Part shown: positions 41,247-54,700 of the stretch, one piece after another
Layout: every line of letters begins with the position of its first letter
How positions within the stretch are numbered: the first letter of the stretch is position 1
Assembly (NCBI GenBank): GCA_016785225.1
Contig: JAFBJZ010000357.1
Span: forward strand, 2,609,501-2,673,500
Direction of reading: 5' to 3'
DNA: 64,000 nucleotides
Source of the DNA: Psettodes erumei
Lineage: Eukaryota > Chordata > Actinopteri > Pleuronectiformes > Psettodidae
Made by a program: the position numbers and the translations under genes
The notes under the pieces: generated by a model
Told to the model about the DNA's origin: nothing
What the model saw: the letters and a program-made list of their open reading frames with translations, nothing else
The model's database searches: none

Positions 41247-44200
41247 CCATAGAATGACCGCCCTGCTGCTTGTGTGTACATAAACAAACAATCGTTCGAC
41301 AACAAGCACGTCTATGGCTAGGAATCCAGTGGATGTGTGTCTCACCGTGTCGCAATCGCTGGGCTGGAACTGGAAGTCATGCGCTTTGTGAAACACTGGG
41401 TTCTCCTGCATGAACAGCTGCTGGTTGAACTCCTGCATGATCTGAGAGGAGAGAGAGGAGGAGACGGTTCATCCGGTGCGTCTGCGTGCGAGGTTCCTGC
41501 TGCGAGCGCCTGTTGATGCTGGAACATGTCGCCTCAGTGAAACCATGCCCGACACAACCTCTGTTCCCCAGTGAAGGAGCAAGCGACAAACTTTTGACAG
41601 CCACCTTTCAAGCTTACGGTGGGTGATTCTTTCATATCCATGCATGGATTTTTGGTTTGATGTTTTCAGCGTCCGTGTCAGATCAATGAGCTTGCGAGTG
41701 GGACAAGGAGTAAAAATCATTTTTATCATTCTATTATGTCGAGGAGACATAATAGAATAAATTATAAACAAGAACAGAGGATGGATGGATGGATAGATAG
41801 ATAGATACACAATTCTACAGTTACATATTAAAAGATTTTCTAAAAACAAAAACCTCTGTGTAAAATAAATACAATGAAATAGGCAGAATACAAACAGGCA
41901 CTAAAAAAGTAGAAACAGAATAGAATAAAATAATAAAGTGCAATACTATATATTATAATATATATTATATAATAATACAGTGCAAATAGGCTGTACATGT
42001 AACTCACCCTGGTGGATTTGTCCAACAGGAACTGGAAGGTGTTGTGTGATGCTTGGGAGGCTTCCAGCTCAGTACGACACAGCGCTACCAGGTAGTCTTT
42101 CACATGCTCATAGATCCTGCCATCCAAGGCCTGGAGGAGAGAGAGAGAGAGACCAGGGGTGACAGTGAAGGAAGGATTAATACAGTGTAATTCCATAATC
42201 CTTCATCAGAACGTAGAGGAGGCAAGGGAATCAGGTGGAGACACCAAGAAAGAGACAGGGAGGTAGGGTGAGAGAAGCTGCTACCAACACTTTGAGAATA
42301 TATTCATTTGGATTCTACATTCAGTCAGATGTGACGGGCCCCTGGATTTTCACTGTCACACCTCCGTGCACAGCATCATCAAACCTCCAGAAATCATTCA
42401 ACCTCAACTCTTCTGTAACTGTGGGCCTGACCGTAACAACGCTCGCGTCCTTTGCGAGCCTGGAGGAACTCTTCACCTTCAGGGTTGCCGAGCTAATACA
42501 TTTGCGCTAGTTTGTTTCACTTGAGGGAGGTCTGGACATGAAAGAAGTGGTATGGGGTTCAACAGTGTCTCGCCTGAAAGCTTGGGACGTTATTCAAATG
42601 GATGTTTACAACGTCTGAAATATATCTTACGAAAAGACACAATTGCCTCCATGTAATCTTCTAATGTGGAGCTATGAGGTCCAATGAAAACAGGTGACTT
42701 ATCTGTTAACTGGCAAATTGCGTAATCTTTACACAGTATTATCGATCAAAAACCACTTAGACACACATGTCGTTGGTCACAGAGTTAACCCACACACAGT
42801 CTTCCTACACATAATAAAACTGAAATAGAAAGTTCACACCTCGTTTTTTAAAAATAAATTAAACCAAGAAAGAAAAAAAACAGAAACAGAGAAGAAGAAG
42901 GCTAACAATGAGAGGCAAGAGCGAGGTGGCAGAAGGTCAAAGGAAGGACAGAAGCCGAGCAGATGTTTTCATTCGACAGCTCTCATCTTTAGAGGTTCTG
43001 ACAGAAGCGATAGAAAGACATTTTAATGAAGTACGCAGTCCAAATGAACAGCCTTTCTGTGGGGAGCAGTGGCGGTGCTGCCAAGCTGTGGACCACACTA
43101 CCAAACAGAGAGAGAGACTAATGGAGAGGAGGAAGAGGAGGGAGAAGAGGAACCATTTGAGAAGGTATAAAAGGTATTAGTGGCTGAGAGCAAGACAGTG
43201 AGACAGACTGAAAAATGAGTGTGTGTGTGTGTGTGTGTGTCTGAGAAGTGTTCTCTGGATAGTGCGCTCACAGCTGCAGGGGAAGGTGAAGGGGTTCAGA
43301 TTCCGATTCAACATAACACAGAGACCACAGACACACAAAATCTCAAATACTCACACACACACACACACACCCAAGTACTTCACAAAAGCTCACACTCTCA
43401 CAAATCTGCATACACTTTGTGCCAGGGGATGCTTAAGGCCAAGTCTGCAACCTCCTACAAATATCTACAGTACAAACTGTTCTTTTCTTACACACACAAA
43501 CATTTTTTTTTCTTTTAAAAATATGCACATTGACCCCACAAATGTAGCCTTTGCGCAAAAGTGCTCGCGCACACGCACACACACACCGCAGACTTTTTCG
43601 AACAATGGGATATTGACAAGGAAACGACGTCATTAAGGCTGGGTTGTTGGCTGACTTCTCTCTAAATGGTCCCCCATCGTTTTGCTCATTTCCTTCCTCC
43701 CCTTTCCTCCCCTCCTCCTTTCATCCATTTACGGTAGTGTTGAAAAGAAGTGAGTCAGCTTCCAGAAAAAGCCCCATCCCCGTGCCATGGTCAGTGGGTG
43801 TGTTCCCGCGTGTGTGTTTGGCTTGAATGACTGCATCAGCACTGGGAACCAGACAGGCCCACAGCGGTGGAAGTGGACAGTAAGCGTGTGTGTGTGTGTT
43901 TGTGTGTGTGTTAAAGATGTAACAGCAGCATCGACTCCCAACACCAGGGGGAGGTGTGGAGCAGCTCCTTCTCCCTCTGCCCTTTCACTTCAACTGTCGC
44001 ATTGACAAGGACGGCAGCAGCCGGGTTTGGATGTATGTGACTGCTGCATCCTGGCACAGCGCTCACCACAGTCAGTGTTTGTAAAGTGGACTCAGTTTCA
44101 GGTTTCCTCATGCATCATCCCCAGAAAACCATTCTATTATGATTCAGTCATCTTCCCCACAGGTAATTGATGACCTTTTTCTATCTGGCTTTACATCAAA

Positions 44201-47200
44201 GACTGAAAAAGTCTTGACAGGGCTAGCTGATAGCTGATAGCGAGCTGATGAAACTTCCCTGCTTAGAACTGGCTGTCTGTAACAGTGCACACAGATTTCA
44301 TAGGCTGGTCATAATACTGGTTATGATAATGGTTTTTTGGTTGTTGTGGTTACACACATTTTCTTCAGTTGAAAGTGTGATCAAAGTCCACCTCTGGTCT
44401 GTGTCTGTCTATCACCTGTGAGACGCACACAGACTTTCTCGCGGCCCCTCAGCGGGGAAAACTGTTGTCCCCCGCTTCCAGGTGAAGACTTGTAAACGCC
44501 ACACATTCGCAGACCGCAGAGGCGGGAGGGAGGGCGAGCAGATTGCCCCCCTCCAGCAATGTCACTCGGTTCTGTTTGTGTGTTGGCGTACGTGCGCGCT
44601 CCCCTGCAGTCACGTCCTTCTGTCGCACGGAGCTGAGGATCTATTATTCAGGACGGCCTCATAGTATAGATTCTCACACGCGCCTGAGGCGGAGTGTGCG
44701 TAAGAAAGGGAAGGGCGGCTGAAGACAGCGAGGAAGAGAACGCGGCTAACGGCTAACATCACGGTTTCACCCGTGACGTCTGTGTGCATGTATGTGAGTG
44801 TGTGTTTTTCTCCAGACTGTGATGATTGTGCAGTGTTAAAAAGGATGACATCACCCATTACTCAGCAGTTGAAGTTATTCACCCACACTGGAGAGGGGGT
44901 GTGTCTGGCTACGTACAGGGTGGATTGTCATTTTGTGCGTGTGTGGATGTGCGTGTCATCTTTGAGCAGCCCGACAAAGTCAATCAAACCCACATCTGGC
45001 AGCTGAACTAACAGAAAACAAACGCATCAGGTTCACAGTGATGCATGGCTGCATGTCAAATGAAGGCGTGACATCTGATTATGAGGCCAAAAACATAAGG
45101 AATGGAACGGGACTTGTTCTTTGCATCTGTTTTTTGATGACCTTTTTGTATTCTGTCAACAAAGCAGCACTTAAAATGACAAACTACCTGAAAGCGTTCT
45201 GATAATCCCTCCGGCCACTGCGCGGTTCATTCGGCACTGTGAAAATTCTCATTTGGAGCCTCCCCGTCATTTGCTAAGAGGAGACATCAGGAAGGCTCAT
45301 TTCGCAGTTTTCCTCACATAAGCCCCCTTTTCCGAATCACAAATGCAGAGAACTCTCTTTGAAGACTCAAGAGTGTGAAATCATCACTTTTCCATGTGTG
45401 ATTTCCCTTTCCCTTCCCTTTGACTTTGTGCGCTGATGAAAGGAAGACGTTTTATTCTAAACTGAGCTTTCATTCAAAGCAACTCCCCACTTCGAATTTT
45501 TGAACCAGAAAATGTGTTCCCGTTCTCTCACGCACTGGGTATTACAGTGCTTAAGTCAGTGCAAGTAACAGGGATGGAAAATGCGGTTACAGCGCCTCAA
45601 TCAAGAGTCTTCTCACGGCTGGAATCTGTTTAGTTTCACTCAAACGTCCATGTTTGTTGAAAGGACTTGTGGATTCAGCTCCTTCTTTCTGTAGGTACCT
45701 GTATGCAGTGCAGTAGATCTGTGTGGTAGTAGCGGTCATGGTGAGCGTTGGCAGCGGCTAGCGTTAGCAAGTAGTCATTCCTGGCCTGAGTCGCCTTGGA
45801 GTTGCAGTCACTTCTCTTCGCTTTCAACTGCAACCGAAGACACACAGACAGCACTGCATTACCGACACAGACCGGAGCTTTAAGCTTTAAGCACAAGTAC
45901 CTTTGTAGGTCCTGAAATAAAGTGTTTTTGTCTGCATGAAAAGGAGTGATGGTGTTGTGTCTTTGTGAGCGGGCCCTCTTACCTTCACACTCGCTTTCTG
46001 TAAACTAATTCTCGACTGAAAAAGACCCAGTTTCGACCTGAAAAACAAGAAACAAAGAGCAGCAAACAAAGGAGTTCATCATCTTGATGGGAAAAAGTAT
46101 AAGTCATTTGTGCTTGTGCACTTGAAAATTTGATTTGTTGTCATTCAGTTCATTCACATTGATGGATTTAATTAAGCATACAGCAACAATAAGGTAAAGT
46201 AGAACGGAGAAAAATTTCTCCAGCATCATAACTCTGCTGTCTCACCTCTGATTCAGAGCAGTCAGCATAAATGAACTGTGAACGTGTTGGGGGCTTGACA
46301 CCAACAAATCTCAACTTGATCTAGCTATCATGATATATACGTATCAATGGTGACATCAGAAAGACCTGCCTGATAAATGATGAGTGAGCTTGTGTACATG
46401 CGTGTTTGTATTTTGTTCTACTGTGTTCACATGCCTGAAAAGTGACCTCACAGGTACAGCTGGAAAAGGCTGAGTGTGTGTGATAATATCTGTCGCTTGC
46501 CCGTCCTGTGCGTGTGACGCGTCTCTGTGTTCCCCTGCTTCATGCGGCAAATAGTGTTACATTGTGTCGAGCTTGCGCTGTGTCTCTGCATCACACCATT
46601 TTCTTCCCATGTGTTCCTTCTGCCTGAATCTGACCAACGACTCTTTCTTTTCTCTACTGAAATATCTGCACACACACATTCACTCACGTAGCAGCACAGA
46701 GGCGATGCAGTCATTTCTGTGGTTGGGACTTTCTACTGAATGAGAGAGGACAGAAAAGACTTGTCTGGCCAGTCGATGCAGGCGCTAACTGGAGTCGGGA
46801 ATTCACTGAAGTGAAAATGTCAGTAGAGCTAGTGTTACCTTGGGCTGGGGGAGAAGAACACTCGTCGACACTAGACCAAACGTTGGTGCCAGCCGTGAGG
46901 CTGAAAAGCTCCTAAATGTGAATGTTTACTGAGAAGCCTCTGAAGCTTACAGTGTTGAAAAAAGCAAAGCACAGACAGCAATGTCACAGGGCAAAGAAGC
47001 CTATTTTCATCTAATGAATCAAATTTTAATCTACAGAAACAGTGTGTGTAACTGTAACTGATTACTTCTGTCTGCCTTGATGATGATGCTCCTCCCCCTC
47101 TCACTGTTTCTTCACACACAGAAACACATACACTCTCTCTGTTTTCTCGATGGTGCTGTTTGTGACCACGAAGCGTCTTTATTTTTACCTCCATCTCCCC

Positions 47201-48937
47201 CGAGACGCGCACACAGTGCTGTGGTGAACTCACCTGGCCTCGATGTCGGCCTTCTCTCGTATAGCGTGGGCAACCTGCTCGCAGTCGTAGTATTTCTTCT
47301 TGGCTTTGGCCAACTCTTTCACTGACTCCTGCAGTTCCACCTGAATGCCACTCAGCTGATCTATGGTCTGTGAGAGGGAAGGAGGAAAACGGGCAGATTG
47401 TTTAAGAAGGAGCAGATCTCTGACTCTGCGTCTGCGTACATGGAAAGGAGAGAGGGAGAGAGAAACTCAGAGCGACTCCTGCGGTCCACTCACCTTTTTG
47501 AGTTGCTGTTCCTTGTAGAGCCGAACAGTCTTAGCAGGATCTGATACTTGGCTCTTGTAGTTGTCGCACACGTTGAGCCTGGACTGGCTCACCTGCACTG
47601 TGCCTTCTAAGTATGACCTCCACACTGCATACACGTTCCTGGTTGGAGAGAAAAAGCACAACAACCCTGATCATTTGCTGCTCTGTGACTCAAATTCTCA
47701 AAAGCAATTGGTTAGAAAAAAACATTGATTTTTTCCTGCAGAGAGTGGCAGGATCTTTCAATTTCCACCAGCGTGCAGAAATTACACTTACGGGCACCAG
47801 GAAGGAGTAAGGATTTGTGGAAAAATGCAGCTGTTGCTGGAAGAACCTACAGCTGTAGACCAAATTACGCGGTGGCGTGCAGGAACGTGGTGTCCAGGAG
47901 TAGATTTTAGCTTCCAGCTTGACTGAAAATATGTCTGTACACACACGAGCCTACCTGTAGTCTGTTCTCTGGTCATCAGGGCTGATTCCAGGCCAGTCTC
48001 TCTTGAGGTACTGACTTGCTAACTTCTGCAGAGCCTGAAAGCACAAGAGTGAAAAAAATAAAGCAGTGAGAATAATTGAAGTTGGAGGAGCTGAATCCCT
48101 GGAGATGCTGCCTTCTGATCAGAAAACACGAATCCTCCCGTCACTGGTGCGGTGTTATCCACTGATGAAGTGCAGAAGATACACACTTAACAACATTTTA
48201 ATGACACGCAAACTATAGTTCAGTTCATTTATCTCCCTGGCCGCCCCTCCCTCTGTCACGCACGCACACGCTGAGCTGAAGCGTGATCGAGTGAAGTGCA
48301 GGTGAACCGTATGTGATCCCGCACGCACTTCGCTGTTGTGCGCATGCGCGCTAGGGAACATAAATGCGTTAAATGTCATCTCGCCGCTATAGAATGGATG
48401 TGGTATGACACTTGGACAAGATCTAAACCCCACCACCACCAGCACATATGCCCTCTGCTCTGTGGGAAACACTGTCTTTGTTCCAAGTGGATAACATGTG
48501 ACAAGAAATGTTGAACTGCCACCTGTCAGACAGGAGAGCTTTTACTGGCCATGGTATCAAGTATTTTAAAGACGAGAATGCATGCTGGGATTTTAAGAAA
48601 CTGGCACAGATGACATCATTAGAGCTGAGGTTAAGGAAAAACTAAGTGCTGAAAATCATTTAGCCGGCTCTACTTTTAATACTAAAAATATTTTATAATT
48701 CCCTTCAGGTGGCAGGAAGACGCACTAAGGTGAAAAGGTGGAGATGTACGGTCTCCCCTGAGTGTGCGCAGCTCTGCTGTGGATCATCTGGACTATTGTC
48801 TTTGTTTGTTGTTGTACAGTTACATTGCATTTCTATTTCAAGCACACAGTCGAAGCCTTGACTTTTTCCCCCAGTAAACGTTCCCCGCTATTAAATGGAT
48901 CCGCTCTGTGTCAGCAAACGTGAATCCTCGGCCAGGC

Positions 48938-48984
<47 letters not shown>

Positions 48985-51657
48985 AAGCAAAAACCAGAGA
49001 GCTGCAAGAAAGAGTAACCTACATCTTCTGGACTGGGTCACTGTGTCAGTAGTAGCGACAACTCGCAGACGCTCTCTGCCCTTGTGTGCCTGTGTATCTC
49101 TGGATGAGTGTGTGTGTGTGTGTGTGTGTCTCGGTGGTGGAGCAAATCCTCATAAATAAAACAGTTGTTAACGAACCAGAACAACAAGCTACAACAACCC
49201 AATCAGGAGCAACAGAGCTTCGGGACACACTGATACTGGTCGCTCCTCCATATAGATCTGTGTTTAAATCTGATCCCAGTCCTGTTTACAAACCTCCTCC
49301 TCTGTCTCCCTTTATATGTCTGGCCCTCTCATTTCCAACATGACAAATTTCACAGGTCCATTTTCTCACTCCCCTCATCCCCATCACCCATCTCTCCATC
49401 CTCTTTCCACACTCATATTAAGCCGGTTGGTTGTCTCTGTGTTCAAACTCCCACTCCTCTCTCCCTCTTTATAGAATCACCTCTGTCTCTCATCTTGCCC
49501 TTTTTTTTTTACAGATGGTGAATGAGGCCATCAAAAAAAACAACCATCTACTCGCGTTGGCTCCTGTTCCTTGGGCCTGAAGTTCGGCTCCCTCCAGCTG
49601 ACGCATAAGATTGTGTCCTGGGGTAGACGGTGGCCCCCGTGATCCCTGGCACCCACCAGCTAGATCCTCTTGATGAAAAGAGAGCCCCAACACCTTCTGC
49701 ACTGTTCCTGTGAGGGTGAACTGGCAGCAAACTCAATGTGTATTTTGTGGCAGATTAAAGTGAGTGCCAAGGCCAGGACCGCTCAGCATCGTACTGATCT
49801 GCCACCGCGCATGAGGTAGGCAAAGTAGTGCGGCTCCGTTTTCCTTAATGTCTGCTGACTGGCGATGTATTCATTCTTGTCACATGCATGGTTTCTCAGC
49901 ACAAACCCAGATAGAAGCCTGATTTTGTCAATGCAAAGTGAGTGCAAAGCTGCCTTGAAGCGACTGAACTCATTTTTGTGCCTTTTTTAGTCAAAGTCTA
50001 TGTATGATTGTCTACACTGAAATTATCAAAATGTTTTATCTATAATATAAATCTATATCAGTAGTTCTGTGGCCCCACATGAATACTTTCAACTGGTTTT
50101 CTCAGCTTGTGTTGACAGGATGTATCAATAAAGGTTTTTTAAAAATATAAATAAAACATATAGACAACATCACAGACTGAGAGATGAGGAATCCTTGTCA
50201 CTTTAGAGGATACCTCAGGAAACGGTGGCAGCCTCATTTACATAAGCTTCAGTGAGAGATGTGAGCGAGAACGAAACTCACACGTACACACAAAAAGAAA
50301 AGCTGCGACACAAAAGCGGCACCGTCCAATGCATGAGGAGACACGTTTGTTTCGAGAATAGTCCAAATTTCTCGCTGTCGCTCTCCAGGGAAGGGTGGAG
50401 TGGGTGTGGATGGTTTTGATGAAAGACTGCAAGACGGTGTGTGAGCATGTGAGAAAAATGTGTGTGTGTGTGTGTGTGTGTGTGCGTGGAGGGGGGGTTG
50501 TTAAGCCAGGACAACGAGTGACACGTGATGAAAACAGGGGGAAACCTCAGAAGCTTGCAGCAGTCAAAATGTGACACACAGTGACACCTGATATCTTGGA
50601 TTTCGTCCAAGGAGTCCCCACGCTTTCCCACACACTGACTAATATGTGATGATGTGTGTGTGTGTGTGTGTGTTTTTATGGATACGTGGTTTATCGTTCA
50701 GTTCATGTGTCTCCCTGGTTTTATACTAAACTCACGTGCCCGCGTGGGCATAGCTCACTGGAAGAGTTCCTTCATACTGACTGTGCTCCAAAAAGATGTG
50801 AACCTGATGTGACGCACACATCTCCACATGGTCCATGTGGACGCTAAACCCCGCTTCACCCCAATCCAAGCTGGAGGTGAGGTTTACTTTTTAGTAGCTG
50901 GACAGTTTAACCTGACATCAATGATGCAGGTGCAGGTGAGAATATTAAATATCATGGCATGTTTGCTCAGACCAGCAACAACTGGAAAAAGGAGAATAGC
51001 TTCTAAGTCTGTGGCTCTTCATAAAAAACATCTCCACTGGTGTGACGTCGTGCAGGTGAATCATTAATCATTAATCAGTAATCAGTGAAATATCTGTGAA
51101 ACCCCAGCAGTGTCTGCTGTGGGTCGATCCCTTCAAAGCCTGGATGGACAGGAGGAACCATGACAGTGACCAATAACTATGAAAAATGTGAACCGATCTT
51201 TTATTTACAGCCGAAACATAAAACAGCAGAAGTGACAGGACGAGGCAGCGCACACAACTTAAAGCCTCTTAGATGGATGTCGACAGACAGGCCTGCTATC
51301 TGAGCAAGAGCAGCGAGCAGTCAGCTGACTGAACAGCGACAGTCGCACTCGCCCACTGATTTATGACGCTCCAGCTCTCCCTCTATCTGCCTCTTCTCCT
51401 CCGCTCTCTACCAGCTCCATACTTTTTTTTTTATTATCTACAGGACAGCATCACCTGACAACCACCTGAATAGCACGTTGCTATGGAAACCCCTCTGCCC
51501 CTCTCGTGTGTGGTCTGGGTAAAGTGGAACCGCTCCTTGCAATACACACACAAACACACGCACACACACACACACACAAACACACCTCCCGTTGTCGTAA
51601 GAGTGGCAAACTGGGTAACCAGACAGCAGGATATCCTGAGGAGAACAGTACATATGG

Positions 51658-51705
<48 letters not shown>

Positions 51706-54700
51706 GTGTGCGTGTGTGAGAGAAGGGTTGATAGACAAAGTAAGTCAGTCAGTGAGCTCCCCGACTGTGAAATTGTCTCTGTGAGTTGATGTGTGTGTTC
51801 ACAGCTGCATTCTGGCATTTTCTCTATTACAGTTGAGTTCATGCGAGACGTTACAATTACAGGTCAGAATAAAGTGCTCGTCGTTCCCTGGAAGGACAAC
51901 TGCACTTTATTCATTTAGTGTTACTGTTAACTACTCCTTTCATTTTTCCACACCCAAATTTGTCGTAACTGCCCAAACAGTGATAATGACAGGTACTGTA
52001 TTAAGGATGAAGAGGAGGAGGGAGCAGGATTCATTCATGCCTTCAGTCTTCTCTCAGCTGCTGTGCTGCAGAAACACACCTCGACACTTGTGTTTACTCT
52101 CTCTCCTCCGCTCATCTATTTTCTTCTCTCTTCGGCTGCTCTCTCTCTCCGGTCGCTTCCTGCCTTACTTTCTCAACCTCCTCCTGAATCAATGGACTTG
52201 ATTTTCTCTGCCATCGCTTCCTGTCTGCATTCTTCTGCCCTGAAGCGGTCAGGGTCAGGCTGTCTCTGACGCCCACATCTGCAGAGTGAGGCGAGGCAGA
52301 GCCAGGGGAGGAGTGAACCGAGCTGTTTATGTTGTTTAAGAGCAGCAACAGACAGACGTGACGCGTTGGGGAAAAGCATATTCGCGATATTCACAGTTTG
52401 GTTCGGGAACGTGAAGCCCATGGAAAACACCCACAGCGCTACAGCTGATTTTACACGTGGTGCACACAGGGACACGGCCTGCAGCGACAGCCACAGCAGG
52501 CTGGCCTTTTTGGGCAGTGGAGGGAAGCGTGACCCCAGCCTAAAACTATTCCAGTAATGTTAAACGTGGGGGGGGACAAATCGCTTACACTGGCATGCAC
52601 AGAGGAACCACATGGAGCCTTTGATTGAGAGATGGTAATTGCCCCCTCACACAGGGGACATCAGGACAGAGGTTAATCGGACGCTCCGCTGCTTTTTATC
52701 CAGCTCTTCCTCTGTTTTCTTCAACAATTGTGTCGGTCCCTTACAGCCCCCCTCCGTCTCCCCCATTCCTCTCACTTTCTCCCCATCTGTCTCTGCGTCG
52801 GGGCAGCTGATTGGTCAGGTTTCTGCCTGTATCGCCAGAAAGGGGGCCAATGAGTGAGCAGGGTTTCCCTGAGTAGCAGCCAGTGGTTGACTACCTGCGC
52901 GTCTGTGAGGAGACGCAGACGAGAGGCAAGGGCAAACGTGCCACAAAATGTTTCCGTGATACAACGAAAGGAGGGCAAAGAATTAGTTTGCTCATTAGAT
53001 GCTAGATTACATTCATCCAGCACGAAAGTAATCAGACATTCCCGCACATCGATACATGCGCACACCTACAGTTAGGAGGGAATCCATTGTCCTACTGAGG
53101 AAGGGGGGGGTTGTTGCTAGGCAACCTCTATTTCTAAGGTGAATAAGACAGTGCTGCGAGAGAACAGTGAGAGCTAGACAGAGAAAAGGCAAAACAGAGA
53201 GCGGGAGAGGGGGAGATAATGAGTGTCTGGAACCAGAGGGGTTGACCGAGGGAAACTCGCACTTCATTCATTCATCATTCAAAGCGCATGCAAATGAAGA
53301 CGCACACACCTTCCCTCCATCTCATCCTCTCACACATATCTGGAGAGTTGGCCTGCAAATGAGAGCTATTTGAGTGGAGAGCTGCATCGAGGGAACATAT
53401 TCATACAGAGTTAAGAGCCGGATGTGAGCGTGCGTGCGAGGGGGCTCAAGCTCAGCAGCGCCGAGCTATAACAGAAATCAGACAGTCTCTCACACTGGCG
53501 GCGGGCCCTGATTGGTTTCTACACAGGCGGCGCTCAACGAATGCTTAGTAAAGAGGAGCACGCTGACGCGGCATTCTTCTGGGAAATGTATGTTGGTTTT
53601 GTGTGCCCTGACAAATCTGCAGCGTGCGACAAAGTGCCGTCTTGCGGGTGGAAACAATTTCATGGTGAGGAAGCAGTCCGTCTTCACTCATTCCCACCTT
53701 GTTGAGAAATATAAACGTAGCAAATATGCAAATATGCAAATATCTTCCCTCAAGTCGGGATGCTGATGACATAGCTGATGATATGTGGAATTGCTACTGC
53801 CAAGAATAAGAAGCAGTACACAGTGAAAATTGGCTATTACTGAGTGAATATAGGGCTTATTTACATGCAAAAACCCGCTGCTGTCTGTAACCTACAATAT
53901 CCCTGATTACTATGCAGCATATCAGAAATCAGCAAGAAAGACAGCAAGAGAGAAAGCCTGAAAAAAAGGAAACATCTGTTAGTAACCAAACAGGAATATG
54001 GGAAGTGAAACCAAATGTGGCCTGCAGCACATATGTGACCTTTTATTTATTTGAAGAATGAATAAGAAAATGAATCTTATTTTAGAAAGCTCTTTACCCA
54101 CGCTTCTCCTCAAAATGTAGTTACTTGTCATGTTTTATGTTGGTATGTCAGTATAAAATTAAACTTACTGAGTATGTTCCTCCTGAGGCCCCTCAAGCTG
54201 AATCATTCAAAAATGTGATGGACACTAGAAACACGTCTACAAGACTTTAGTGAAATGTTGTTTTAGGAGAAAAGGCACTGCTGGGATTCGAACCCAGGAT
54301 CTCCTGTTTACTAGACAGGCGCTTTAACCAACTAAGCCACAGCGCCACATTATGACTACAGCATGACCTGCAGATGCAGCCGCTATCAAAGTAGTATGTC
54401 CACAGGGCACAGCAGACAGTGGATATGAGGTGTGTCAGGGATCGTCACCTCAAAACAGAGCTGCATAAAAGAAATGCAGCGGGGTTCTGGGTTCGAATCC
54501 CGGTCTTTTCTGGGTGGAGTTTGCATGTTCTCCCTGTGCCTGCGTGGGGTTTCTGCAGGTTCTCCGGTTTCCTCCCACTCCACGAAAAACATGCCGCTTA
54601 GGTAGACTGGCGACTCGGACCTGCCCGTGGGTGTGACTGTCAGCGTGAATGGTTGTTTGTCTACATGTGTCAGCTCCTGTGATAGACTGCAGACCCGTCC

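Noticed and set aside
41469..41849. 126-codon minus-strand ORF
   Set aside because: It is in intron sequence with a GGAT/AGAT repeat and shows no similarity; the real exon 41346-41441 is in another place.
49510..49740. T-run plus CAG followed by an open stretch, suggesting an exon on the plus strand
   Set aside because: The frame closes after about 20 codons and no partner exon or donor fits.
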